A stretch of 8,575 bases of DNA, taken from RGIG1918 sp045536045 (lineage in GTDB: Bacteria; Cyanobacteriota; Vampirovibrionia; Gastranaerophilales; Gastranaerophilaceae). Under the pieces are notes generated by a model. It did no database searches, had not been told where the DNA came from, and saw only the letters and a list, made by a program, of their open reading frames with translations. Position numbers and translations under genes: made by a program. Shown piece after piece: positions 1 to 6,071 of the stretch (positions within the stretch are counted from its first letter, which is position 1; each line of letters opens with the position of its first letter). Location: the NCBI GenBank assembly GCA_045536045.1, contig JAZSMU010000095.1, positions 1 to 8,575 on the forward strand, written 5' to 3'.

Positions 1-72
1 CATAGCTTCAAGAACTTTTGAATCTACTTTTGTTGTTGCATTATTGTCTAAATAAACAATTTTATTGGGCAC
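1..72 (-). CDS. nifS: Cysteine desulfurase NifS/IscS, N-terminal fragment (continues beyond the left edge)
   Basis: Only the first 24 codons are in the window. They read from a GTG start at 72 as MPNKIVYLDNNATTKVDSKV followed by LEAM. The YLDNNATT motif near the N-terminus is the hallmark of class V aminotransferase-fold cysteine desulfurases, which take sulfur from cysteine (PLP-dependent) and pass it as a persulfide to a scaffold such as NifU. The start overlaps the last 11 bases of nifU in another frame. A GAGGAG Shine-Dalgarno lies 7 nt upstream, inside nifU, so translation is probably coupled. The catalytic PLP lysine and cysteine loop are outside the window, so activity cannot be judged. 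The NifS assignment is strengthened by the adjacent scaffold gene. Confidence 0.85.
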   Translation of the reverse strand, partial: MPNKIVYLDNNATTKVDSKVLEAM

Positions 73-616
73 TATTTAGCTCCTCATTAAATAGTTTTTC
101 AACAAGCTCTTTGCATTTTTTGCAACCCATTCCTGCACCAGTTTTTTCAGAAAATTCTTTTGGTGTTGTAACGCCTTCTAAAACAGCTTTTTTAATATCG
201 CTTAAATGAACATCATAACAATTGCAAACTGTTTTATCTTCAACAACTTCAACGCCTTCATAATTTTTAATTGCAGCGTCTAGTGCTTCTCTTCCCATAA
301 CAGAACAGTGCATTTTTTGAGCAGGCAGACCACCTAGCATATCAGCAATTTGCTTGTTTGTAATGGTTTTAGCTTCTTCAATAGTTTTTCCTTTAACCAT
401 TTCTGTAAGCATTGATGAAGCTGCAACGGCTGAGCCACAACCAAAAGTTTGAAATTTTGCATCTTGAATAATGCCATTTTCAATTTTTAAATATAATTTT
501 AGTTGGTCGCCACACTGTAAACTGCCAGCAACACCAACTGCGTCTGCGTTTTCAATTTCTCCAACATTTTTTGGATTTGTAAAATGTTCTTTAACTGTGT
601 CTGTATATTCCCACAT
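62..616 (-). CDS. nifU: NifU-type Fe-S cluster scaffold, two-domain form (IscU domain + BFD-like [2Fe-2S] domain)
   Basis: A 184-residue protein. Residues 1-125 are an IscU/NifU-N scaffold, with the three cluster-ligand cysteines C35 (LQCGD, with the conserved D37), C60 (FGCGSAVAASS) and C104 (HCSVMG). Residues 129-176 are a BFD-like [2Fe-2S] domain with C131-x-C133 and C165-xx-C168. In this family the scaffold assembles transient clusters from sulfur delivered by NifS and donates them to apo-proteins in the cytoplasm. The C-terminal thioredoxin-like Nfu domain of full-length Azotobacter-type NifU is absent, and the gene ends directly into nifS. I chose the ATG at 616 because GGAG (623-626) sits 6 nt before it. 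A TTG codon 12 bp further upstream is in frame but would place that Shine-Dalgarno inside the gene. Confidence 0.93.
   Translation of the reverse strand: MWEYTDTVKEHFTNPKNVGEIENADAVGVAGSLQCGDQLKLYLKIENGIIQDAKFQTFGCGSAVAASSMLTEMVKGKTIEEAKTITNKQIADMLGGLPAQKMHCSVMGREALDAAIKNYEGVEVVEDKTVCNCYDVHLSDIKKAVLEGVTTPKEFSEKTGAGMGCKKCKELVEKLFNEELNSAQ
80..85 (-). promoter_or_regulatory. Shine-Dalgarno of nifS
   Basis: GAGGAG on the minus strand, 7 nt before the GTG at 72. It lies inside the last codons of nifU (the Glu-Glu of its C-terminus). It decides the unusual GTG start of nifS and shows that internal operon genes here do use Shine-Dalgarno initiation. Confidence 0.75.
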
Positions 617-639
617 AATTTTCTCCAAATAACAAGTCT

Positions 640-667
640 ATTATAATAAAAAAATACTTCTTGTATA
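640..667 (-). promoter_or_regulatory. Promoter of nifU-nifS
   Basis: The minus strand has a perfect -10 TATAAT (640-645). A weak -35 TATACA (662-667, 4/6 to consensus) lies 16 bp upstream. The predicted start would give a leader of about 16 nt carrying the GGAG ribosome binding site. This is the one first-of-operon gene here with a conventional short leader. Sequence-based prediction only. Confidence 0.5.
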
Positions 668-692
668 TGGTAAATTTTATAAAAAAATGCTT

Positions 693-698
693 TATAAT
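693..698 (+). promoter_or_regulatory. -10 element of the gene at 709
   Basis: A perfect TATAAT ending 10 bp before the ATG at 709, with no Shine-Dalgarno between them. The implied 5' leader is only about 4 nt. I see no convincing -35 at 16-18 bp. It diverges from the nifU promoter within a 92-bp intergenic region. Confidence 0.45.
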
Positions 699-708
699 AC
701 ATTTAACT

Positions 709-1230
709 ATGGAAAAAAGTCTAAAATCATCCCCTTTCAGCCTAAATAATTTTTCCTTAACTAGTTCTCATTCTGCTTTTGAAGATATGAGTGTTAATTT
801 TGGTGAGAATATTTTTCAAGAAAATAAAAATATTGAAATTATAACCGAAGAAGTGAAAGAGGAAATTAAAAAAGAAATTAAAAATAAAAAAAGGCTGAAT
901 GACCTAGACGCCAATATTTTAGGCAATGTTGCACCTATAAATAAAAATTCAAAATTATCCATAAAACAAAAATGGGCAAATTTTGCAAAAAACAAAAAAG
1001 ATAAATTTAAATCTTTTTATGGCATTTTTTCATTTGTTTTTCCACCACTTGCAAAATCTAAAAGCATTAAAGATTCTGTTGTTGAATTAAAAAAATTAAA
1101 TAAAGATACAAAAAAATTAATAAGCACCAAAATCCCTTATGGAGAGGACAAAGAAAGGTATAAAGAGCTTTCAGATAATATTGCTCTTGCTTGCAATATC
1201 CAAACAAAATTAAAGAAAAAAATTGGATAA
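709..1230 (+). CDS. Unrecognised lysine-rich protein, 173 residues
   Basis: I do not recognise a family. The product has a Ser/Asn-rich N-terminal 45 residues, a highly charged Glu/Lys stretch at about 48-64 (EEVKEEIKKEIKNKKR) likely to be helical or coiled coil, and a strongly basic second half. That half holds a short hydrophobic patch (FYGIFSFVFPPLAK, about 103-116) which is too short and too proline-broken to call a membrane helix confidently. There is no signal peptide. I start it at ATG 709, just after a TATAAT. An in-frame TTG at 661 would lie upstream of that -10 and has no ribosome binding site. It lies 57 bp upstream of the amidase gene on the same strand, which may mean a shared role, but the amidase has its own -10. 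Base composition and codon use match the neighbours. Confidence 0.7.
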   Translation: MEKSLKSSPFSLNNFSLTSSHSAFEDMSVNFGENIFQENKNIEIITEEVKEEIKKEIKNKKRLNDLDANILGNVAPINKNSKLSIKQKWANFAKNKKDKFKSFYGIFSFVFPPLAKSKSIKDSVVELKKLNKDTKKLISTKIPYGEDKERYKELSDNIALACNIQTKLKKKIG

Positions 1231-1275
1231 TATAAATTTTTTGTTAATTCTAGGGAGTTTTAAGGTTTTTCAATT

Positions 1276-1281
1276 TATATT
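1276..1281 (+). promoter_or_regulatory. -10 element of the amidase gene
   Basis: TATATT (5/6 to consensus) ends exactly 6 bp before the ATG at 1288. A transcript starting about 7 nt downstream of the hexamer would begin at the start codon itself. No Shine-Dalgarno lies in the usual window (a GGGAG at 1253-1257 is about 30 nt away). No good -35 was found, so the gene may also be read from upstream. Confidence 0.4.
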
Positions 1282-1287
1282 TTAAAT

Positions 1288-1776
1288 ATGCTAAAGAGGA
1301 TTATTTTGCACTGGACGGCTGGAAAAAATATCCCCAACAAAGCTGATTTGGAGCATTATCATTATATTGTAGATGGGTGTGGTAAGGTTTATTCGGGTAA
1401 ATTTCAACCTGAAGCCAATATTATTTGTAAAAACAACCAATACGCTATGCACACAAAGCTTGGGAACACAGGCTCTATTGGAGTTTCAATGTGTGGAATG
1501 CATGGATTTATTAGCCCAAAAAATATAGGGAATTATCCAATTAAAAAACAACAAGCTGAAAATTGCTTTTATTTTTGCTCAAAATTATGTAAAAAATATT
1601 CTCTGCCTTTAAACAATAACTATATAACAACGCATTATCATTTTAATCAAAAACACAACATTAAAACTGGCAAAATTGATATAAGTTTCTTGCCACCATA
1701 TCCAGATATTAAAAATTTTGAAATGGAAAGCTTTATAATTGACAAAATTAAATGGTATTTTAAATATAAAGATTAA
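1288..1776 (+). CDS. N-acetylmuramoyl-L-alanine amidase, PGRP/T7-lysozyme-like (Amidase_2), no signal peptide
   Basis: A 162-residue protein close in size to T7 lysozyme, essentially one catalytic domain. Family features in order: IILHWTAG with the first zinc histidine H8; YHYIVDGCGKVY (24-35), the usual strand pair after it; a central NTGSIGVSMCGMHG (60-73); TTHYHF with the second zinc histidine H116; and GKIDI with K129 and the third ligand D131, the K-x-D arrangement of AmpD-type enzymes. Such enzymes are zinc hydrolases that cut the bond between N-acetylmuramic acid and the stem peptide. It has no signal peptide and no cell-wall-binding domain, as in phage endolysins or cytoplasmic AmpD-like recycling enzymes; which role applies here is open. 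It has six cysteines, including C93, C97 and C101 spaced by three. Its last 17 bases overlap the 3' end of the opposing GH57 gene. Confidence 0.85.
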   Translation: MLKRIILHWTAGKNIPNKADLEHYHYIVDGCGKVYSGKFQPEANIICKNNQYAMHTKLGNTGSIGVSMCGMHGFISPKNIGNYPIKKQQAENCFYFCSKLCKKYSLPLNNNYITTHYHFNQKHNIKTGKIDISFLPPYPDIKNFEMESFIIDKIKWYFKYKD

Positions 1777-3979
1777 TCATCATATCTTGAGGGTAAACCT
1801 CTTCTGTTGTTCCATCCCTAGCTTCAACAACACAGAAAGAAATATTTTGTCCTGATTTAATTAATAATTCTTTAAGAGGAATTCTAGCCTCAATTGTGTC
1901 TAAATATGCTTGTTCGCAATTTTTAGATTCAAGCCTTACCCACAAATTATTTTCCATTGCGTGAGACAATCTCATTGGCAATAATTTTTCATTTAATAAT
2001 GAGATTTTAATTTCTTGAGTAAATTTGTTTTGCAAAATTGGATAAGTATTTTCAGTTCTATTTATAAGCCTAATTGGAGAACCATATTTATCGCTATTAG
2101 ATTGAATATATATGAAAATTTGGCATAGAATATCTTTATAATGTTTTGTATTTGTTTTGTTTATTTCTATTTTGAAATATAAGTTATCATCATCAAAACC
2201 ATAACAAATGCCCTTTACTAATTTTCTATGAGAAAATGTTGGAGAGTCTGGAAGGAAAATACATCCAGCATCTTTCCAATTATCAGAAAATATGCTTTTT
2301 GTTCCGTCTATATATGGAGTAATTTTCTTTCTAGGGCTTCTAATTGGTTTTCCAACCATTGAAATTAGAGGAACATCAAGATATTGAGGGTATTCAACAC
2401 CCAAAATTCTATAAACATTTTTTAATCTTCCTCTAAATAAATGGTCAAAAATGTAATCTCTGCCTGAATCATTAGGCTCTCCATACCACCATAACCAATC
2501 GGAGCCTTGAGCAATATGAATTTCGTTTTGTGCTTCTTTTAATAATTCTTCGTCTTTAATTTTTCTTTTAAAAGATTTAAAATCTTCAATTGTTGTTGCA
2601 ATATAGCTCCAAGCAAGGTTTTTAACAGGTTCGCCTATCCATAAATCAAAATTTCTATTTATCCAAGAACCACTTGCAAGGTCTGGAAGTTTTGTTGTTT
2701 CTTTATTTTTTTCTAAATATTCGCCTAAACAAACTGTTTTTAGAGTTTTATCTTGAGCAATTAAACTAAATAATTCTTCTAAAAACTCTTTTCCATTGTT
2801 TGGATAACATTCCCAACAATTTTCGCCATCCATTGCAATTGTAATTAAATGATTTTTGTTTGGCGAGTTTTGAAGTTTGCTTTGAATATTTTTAATTTTT
2901 TCATATAAATTTTGTGCAGATTGAACAGGGTCATAATTACCATAAGTGAAACCGATAAGGTTTGTGAATAAAGAATCTGAAAAAACAATGTTGGTATTTT
3001 CTATTTTATCTATTTTGTAAATGTTGGTTAGGAAAAATGGGTCTAGAAGATTACCCTCAAAATCTCTTGGAAATTCCCTATTTATTGTTTCTTCCAAAAT
3101 TCCAAATTCTGAAATTGTCCATTTAATATCATTTTTATTTAAAAGTTTAATTGTATCCTTGCTTACGCATTGTTCTGAAAGCCACATTCCTTTTGGTTTT
3201 TTACCAAAAATTTCTTTAAATCTTTTAATTGCTTTTTGCACTTGCAAATTAGCATCTTCTTTCATAATTTTTGAATTAAGAGGAAGATTTAAAGAATATG
3301 GATAATGAGATTCATTAATGTTTAATAATAATGGCAAAATTGGGTGATAGTATGGACTTGTAGAAATTTCAATTTTCTTTTCTTGAAAATATTTTTTAAA
3401 TTCTGGAATTATTCTTTTTGTGATATCGGTTGAAATTTCATAAATTTTTTGTCTGTCTTTTTTAGAATAATTTTTTTCTTTTGCAAATAATTTTTTTAAT
3501 TCTGGATAATCTGCTTCAAATTCTTTATTTATCCAACATAAATGAAAGTTGGTAATAATATCTGCATAGTCTTGATTTGAATAAATTTTGGTATCAATTT
3601 CTTCTTTTGAAAATTTTCTTTTGTATAGCTTTTCATAATGCTTTCTAGGCATTACCATATTTGTATAGTTGGCATCAAAATAATTATCTATAATAAAAAT
3701 TTTGTCTTTTTCTGTTAGTTTGTTTTCATCACACAATAAAAATCTTAAACACGCATCTAGTGAGCCATTTGCATATTTTTCAATTGAATCTAATAATGTT
3801 GGTGTAATGTTAAAATTAAGCTTTAAGCCCTCAATTTTATCAACATATTTAAGCATTGGAAGATAGTCTTTTGTAGCGTGTAAGCCTACCCATGGCATTA
3901 AGAAATCGCCATCTTTATTCTCTTGATAAGACGGTTGATGAAAGTGCCAAACAAATGCTATTTTAAGATTTTTAGCCAT
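1760..3979 (-). CDS. Glycoside hydrolase family 57 protein (alpha-amylase/alpha-glucanotransferase type, COG1449-like)
   Basis: A 739-residue cytoplasmic protein without a signal peptide. The GH57 conserved regions appear in order: WHFHQP (residues 11-16); the YYHPILPLL segment around H212; GMWLSEQ with the probable nucleophile E269; AMDGENCWE with the probable acid/base D384; and ASGSWINRNFDLWIGEP (435-451). A GSDWLWWYGEPNDSGRDYIFDHLFR-like block (about 492-516) is typical of the long COG1449 members found in cyanobacteria and other phyla. Residues from about 540 on form a beta-rich accessory domain, probably sugar-binding or structural. GH57 enzymes act on alpha-glucans by a retaining mechanism, so a role in glycogen or maltodextrin metabolism is likely; the exact substrate cannot be told from sequence. 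The ATG at 3979 follows a strong promoter with only a very short leader. The 3' end overlaps the convergent amidase gene by 17 bp. Confidence 0.92.
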   Translation of the reverse strand: MAKNLKIAFVWHFHQPSYQENKDGDFLMPWVGLHATKDYLPMLKYVDKIEGLKLNFNITPTLLDSIEKYANGSLDACLRFLLCDENKLTEKDKIFIIDNYFDANYTNMVMPRKHYEKLYKRKFSKEEIDTKIYSNQDYADIITNFHLCWINKEFEADYPELKKLFAKEKNYSKKDRQKIYEISTDITKRIIPEFKKYFQEKKIEISTSPYYHPILPLLLNINESHYPYSLNLPLNSKIMKEDANLQVQKAIKRFKEIFGKKPKGMWLSEQCVSKDTIKLLNKNDIKWTISEFGILEETINREFPRDFEGNLLDPFFLTNIYKIDKIENTNIVFSDSLFTNLIGFTYGNYDPVQSAQNLYEKIKNIQSKLQNSPNKNHLITIAMDGENCWECYPNNGKEFLEELFSLIAQDKTLKTVCLGEYLEKNKETTKLPDLASGSWINRNFDLWIGEPVKNLAWSYIATTIEDFKSFKRKIKDEELLKEAQNEIHIAQGSDWLWWYGEPNDSGRDYIFDHLFRGRLKNVYRILGVEYPQYLDVPLISMVGKPIRSPRKKITPYIDGTKSIFSDNWKDAGCIFLPDSPTFSHRKLVKGICYGFDDDNLYFKIEINKTNTKHYKDILCQIFIYIQSNSDKYGSPIRLINRTENTYPILQNKFTQEIKISLLNEKLLPMRLSHAMENNLWVRLESKNCEQAYLDTIEARIPLKELLIKSGQNISFCVVEARDGTTEEVYPQDMMINLYI

Positions 3980-3991
3980 ACCAACAAGATA

Positions 3992-4020
3992 ATTATAGCA
4001 TTTTTAGAATTTTTTGTAAA
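3992..4020 (-). promoter_or_regulatory. Promoter of the GH57 gene
   Basis: A strong sigma70-type match on the minus strand: -35 TTTACA (4015-4020, 5/6), a 17-bp spacer, and an extended -10 TGC-TATAAT (3992-4000). The hexamer ends 12 bp before the ATG, giving a leader of about 6 nt with no clear Shine-Dalgarno. It is arranged back to back with the promoter for 4077. Confidence 0.7.
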
Positions 4021-4042
4021 TTTAAAATGAACAGCTGAACAA

Positions 4043-4070
4043 TTGAATTTTTTAAAAGCGTAATTATAAT
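4043..4070 (+). promoter_or_regulatory. Promoter of the secreted protein-trxB operon, predicted leaderless
   Basis: -35 TTGAAT (4043-4048, 4/6), a 16-bp spacer, and a perfect -10 TATAAT (4065-4070). Exactly 6 bp (AAATTT) separate the -10 from the ATG at 4077, so the predicted transcription start is the A of the start codon. There is no Shine-Dalgarno. Confidence 0.65.
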
Positions 4071-4076
4071 AAATTT

Positions 4077-4562
4077 ATGAAAAAGTTTTTAATTTTATTG
4101 TTTGTTTTATTAACGCAAAATGCCTTTGCTGAGTCAATTTCAGGTGGTATTGTTAAAAACACTGTTGATGACAGATTTTTTGGAAATTGGATGGTTAGAG
4201 GAGAAATTATAGGTTCAGCCCCTAAAGAATTTAAATCTTCTACAAGTCAAATTTGGAACTTATGGAAAAACGGAAATGTCATAATACTTGAAAACAGACT
4301 ATCTGGAGCAAGGGGAGAAGTTAAGGTTGATAAGGCTTTTTCAAGCTCTGATGGTGCTTTTTTAAAATTTACTAACATAGACGAAAAAGACTTAGGAGAG
4401 GGAGAAAAAATTAAATTAATTGAAACTCCAGAAATAACATTAAAAGATGATTCCTTTAGTGGCACTGATAAATTTGAAATTCAAAAATATAAAAATGGTG
4501 CCCTTTATAGCCAAAAAGTGGTAAAATATCAGATATCAGGTAGAAAATTTAGAGAGTATTAG
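4077..4562 (+). CDS. Small secreted protein of unknown function
   Basis: 161 residues. The N-terminus is a clear Sec signal peptide: MKK, a hydrophobic core FLILLFVLL, and a probable signal peptidase I site AFA|ES after residue 18. There is no lipobox cysteine, and the mature part has no cysteines. The mature protein of about 143 residues is rich in short alternating beta-like segments (FGNWMVRGEIIG, QIWNLWKNGNVIILENRL, GAFLKFTNI, GALYSQKVVKYQISG) and resembles a small beta-barrel or lipocalin-like fold. I recognise no family. It is first in a two-gene operon with trxB, which begins 10 bp after its TAG stop. That tie suggests co-expression, not necessarily a shared pathway, because TrxB acts in the cytoplasm. 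Confidence 0.85.
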   Translation: MKKFLILLFVLLTQNAFAESISGGIVKNTVDDRFFGNWMVRGEIIGSAPKEFKSSTSQIWNLWKNGNVIILENRLSGARGEVKVDKAFSSSDGAFLKFTNIDEKDLGEGEKIKLIETPEITLKDDSFSGTDKFEIQKYKNGALYSQKVVKYQISGRKFREY

Positions 4563-4572
4563 TTGAGGAAAT

Positions 4573-5520
4573 ATGGATAAAATTTTTGATTGTATTATTT
4601 TAGGAGCAGGACCTGCAGGAATGAGTGCAGGAATATATTGTGCAAGAGGAAATATTAAATGTGCAATTATGGATATTACTATGTTTGGTGGTGCTCCTGT
4701 TAATTATTTAGAAATTGAAAATTATCCAGGATTTAAAGAAATTGAAGGTTGGGAATTAAGCGAAAAATTTGAAGAACACTTAAACAAATTTGAAATTGAA
4801 AAATTCCCAATGGTTGAAATAAAATCTGTTGACCTTGTTTCAGATATTAAAACAATTACGGATATTAGTGGCAAGGAATATAAAGCAAAAAGCATTATTC
4901 TAGCGACTGGAGCAAAACCTCAAAAATTAGGTGTTGAGGGCGAAATTGAAAACATTGGAAAAGGCGTTAGCTATTGTGCTGTTTGCGATGGTGCTTTTTA
5001 TAAAGATAAAACCGTGGCAGTTGTTGGTGGTGGGAATGCAGCCCTTGAAGAAGGAAGCTACCTAACTCGCTTTGCTAAAAAAGTTTATTTAATTCACAGA
5101 CGTGATGAATTTAGAGCAGATAAAATTGTTCAAGAGAGAATAAAACAAAATGAAAAAATTGAATTTGTTTTAGATTCTGTTGTTGAAAAAATAATTAATG
5201 GTGGTGCTGGAGTTAGCCAAATTGAAATTAAAAATGTAAAAACTGGAGAAAAATCAACTCTTGATGTAGACGGCGTTTTCCCATACATTGGCTTTAAACC
5301 AAATTGCGAATTGTTTAATGGTCAAATTGAGCAAGACCAAAATGGATTTGTTAAAACAGATGTGTTTATGCAAACAAATGTTGAAGGGGTTTTTGCAATT
5401 GGCGACTTGCGTACAACACCTTTAAGACAAGTAATTACAGCAGTTGCAGACGGTGCAATTGCAGGTGTTGGTGCAGTTAAATATTTAGAAAACAAAGAAG
5501 CAAAAGTTTTGATGAAATAA
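4573..5520 (+). CDS. trxB: Thioredoxin reductase (NADPH, FAD)
   Basis: 315 residues, the usual length of low-molecular-weight thioredoxin reductases. It has the FAD-binding GAGPAG (11-16), the redox-active CAVC (C135-xx-C138), and the NADPH-domain GGGNAA (152-157) with HRRDEFRA (175-182), whose arginines bind the NADPH 2'-phosphate. It also has the C-terminal FAD motif FAIGDLR (274-280) followed by PLRQVITAVADGAIAG. The enzyme passes electrons from NADPH to thioredoxin in the cytoplasm. Presence of both NADPH motifs argues against a ferredoxin-dependent variant. The usual GGQ near residue 40 is GGAP here, within FGGAPVNYLEIENYPGF, a small departure in the flavin-domain loop. GAGGA (4565-4569) is the ribosome binding site, slightly close to the ATG. 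The TAA stop at 5518-5520 directly abuts the stop of the opposing small gene. Confidence 0.95.
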   Translation: MDKIFDCIILGAGPAGMSAGIYCARGNIKCAIMDITMFGGAPVNYLEIENYPGFKEIEGWELSEKFEEHLNKFEIEKFPMVEIKSVDLVSDIKTITDISGKEYKAKSIILATGAKPQKLGVEGEIENIGKGVSYCAVCDGAFYKDKTVAVVGGGNAALEEGSYLTRFAKKVYLIHRRDEFRADKIVQERIKQNEKIEFVLDSVVEKIINGGAGVSQIEIKNVKTGEKSTLDVDGVFPYIGFKPNCELFNGQIEQDQNGFVKTDVFMQTNVEGVFAIGDLRTTPLRQVITAVADGAIAGVGAVKYLENKEAKVLMK

Positions 5521-5739
5521 TTAGTCCATTAAAACTTGTTGAACTTCAACATCAGGTTTTCCAAGAACTCTAACAAGCTCTAAAACTGATGATTTCATTT
5601 GGCATTTTTGGCTTGAATTAGCGAAAAAGTCTGTGTAAAAACAACCTTCGCAATTACAACCTCTTTTATAACAATCAATGGCAGTTGTAGTCCATCTTCT
5701 AACAGCAACAGCTCTACCAAAGTTTCTGGTTTCTAACAC
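5521..5739 (-). CDS. Small cysteine-rich conserved-looking protein of unknown function
   Basis: 72 residues from a GTG at 739 of the 5-kb block (position 5739), which has GGGAG (5749-5753) 9 nt upstream. The core RRWTTTAIDCYKRGCNCEGC is followed by a segment with SQKCQMKSSVLELVRVLGKP. The cysteines C23, C28, C30, C33 and C46 could bind a metal or Fe-S cluster. The second half looks like an amphipathic helix. From memory, similar small proteins (a tryptophan, a CY..GC.C..C cluster, then CxMK..VLELVR..G.P) occur in Clostridia and other phyla without an assigned function; I could not verify this. A longer reading from GTG 5796 would add 19 residues but has no ribosome binding site and would run through the predicted structured leader. 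The gene is transcribed toward trxB and the stops touch. It has its own promoter and a long leader, unlike every other gene here. Confidence 0.8.
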   Translation of the reverse strand: MLETRNFGRAVAVRRWTTTAIDCYKRGCNCEGCFYTDFFANSSQKCQMKSSVLELVRVLGKPDVEVQQVLMD

Positions 5740-5828
5740 TATATAAATCTCCCGATTAATTTTGCAAGTCAAACAGACCCAGCAAAGATTCGCCACCTAT
5801 AAGCGAAAGCCTTGTCTTGTCTAGGTTT
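5740..5828 (-). ncRNA. Structured 5' leader, candidate cis-regulatory RNA
   Basis: The stretch between the predicted transcription start (about 5828) and the GTG at 5739 is richer in G and C than its surroundings and folds into one long interrupted hairpin on the minus strand. AGAC (5822-5819) pairs with GTCT (5778-5775). CAAGG (5814-5810) pairs with CTTTG (5787-5783, one G-U). TTCGC (5807-5803) pairs with GCGAA (5793-5789), closing a 9-nt loop. The loop holds TAGGT (5799-5795), which is complementary to ACCTA at the very 5' end (5826-5822), a possible pseudoknot. GAATCTTT (5791-5784) can instead pair, with three G-U pairs, to GGAGATTT (5752-5745) across the ribosome binding site, competing with the two upper helices. 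It matches no riboswitch consensus I can recall. Structure is by hand, not computed. Confidence 0.45.
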
Positions 5829-5834
5829 AATATA

Positions 5835-5862
5835 ATTATATATTTACAAAACCTTTTATCAA
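5835..5862 (-). promoter_or_regulatory. Promoter of the structured leader and the small cysteine-rich gene
   Basis: -35 TTGATA (5857-5862, 5/6), a 16-bp spacer and a perfect -10 TATAAT (5835-5840) on the minus strand. The predicted start at about 5828 gives a leader of about 89 nt beginning AAACCTAG, exactly where the foldable region begins. The coincidence of promoter and fold supports both. Confidence 0.65.
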
Positions 5863-5939
5863 GGCTAAAACATGAGGGGCATAATATTTCTTAACAAAGC
5901 TGAAAATGCTTGATATTATTGACTTTTAGAAATGAAAAT

Positions 5940-6018
5940 CATGAAAACGCATGTCTAGCCCATGTTTCCATGATTTGATACATGCAAAACGCATGCTACA
6001 TCCATGTTTTCATGCTTT
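5940..6018. repeat. Tandem two-copy CATG-rich repeat, units about 38 bp with a 41-42 bp period
   Basis: Copy A starts at 5940 with CATGAAAACGCATG and continues TCTAGCCCATGTTTCCATG. Copy B starts at 5981 with CATGCAAAACGCATG and continues CTACATCCATGTTTTCATG. Each copy has four CATGs, and each is itself an imperfect inverted repeat: left arm CATG-AAAAC-G-CATG against right arm CATG-TTT(T/C)-CATG. CATGs fall at 5940, 5950, 5961, 5969, 5981, 5992, 6003 and 6011, mostly 10-12 bp apart, so on nearly the same face of the helix. This could be a protein-binding array, a REP-like element or the remains of a small mobile element; the window alone cannot decide. Confidence 0.75.
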
Positions 6019-6071
6019 TGGTGTACCTGTATTTTATATGAAGAATTGTAAATTTTGTGCCTTTTTGCAAT

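Noticed and set aside
18..209. Plus-strand open frames lying over nifU, the GH57 gene and gcvPB, and a minus-strand frame over the secreted protein gene
   Set aside because: They lie wholly inside well-supported genes on the opposite strand and have no promoter, ribosome binding site or recognisable product.
616..628. TTG start at 628 for nifU
   Set aside because: The GGAG ribosome binding site lies between the TTG and the ATG at 616, so it serves the ATG.
5739..5796. Upstream GTG extension of the small cysteine-rich gene, adding 19 residues including three more cysteines
   Set aside because: No Shine-Dalgarno precedes GTG 5796, the extension would cover the foldable leader, and GTG 5739 has GGGAG at a good distance. 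Not excluded without homologues.
5740..5828. tRNA, SRP RNA, 6S RNA or a known riboswitch (glycine, preQ1, fluoride, SAM, T-box)
   Set aside because: None of their diagnostic conserved blocks could be found. The segment is also too short for 6S RNA and has no cloverleaf.
5940..6018. CRISPR array
   Set aside because: Only two imperfect units, each internally palindromic, no unique spacers of constant length and no cas genes in the window.
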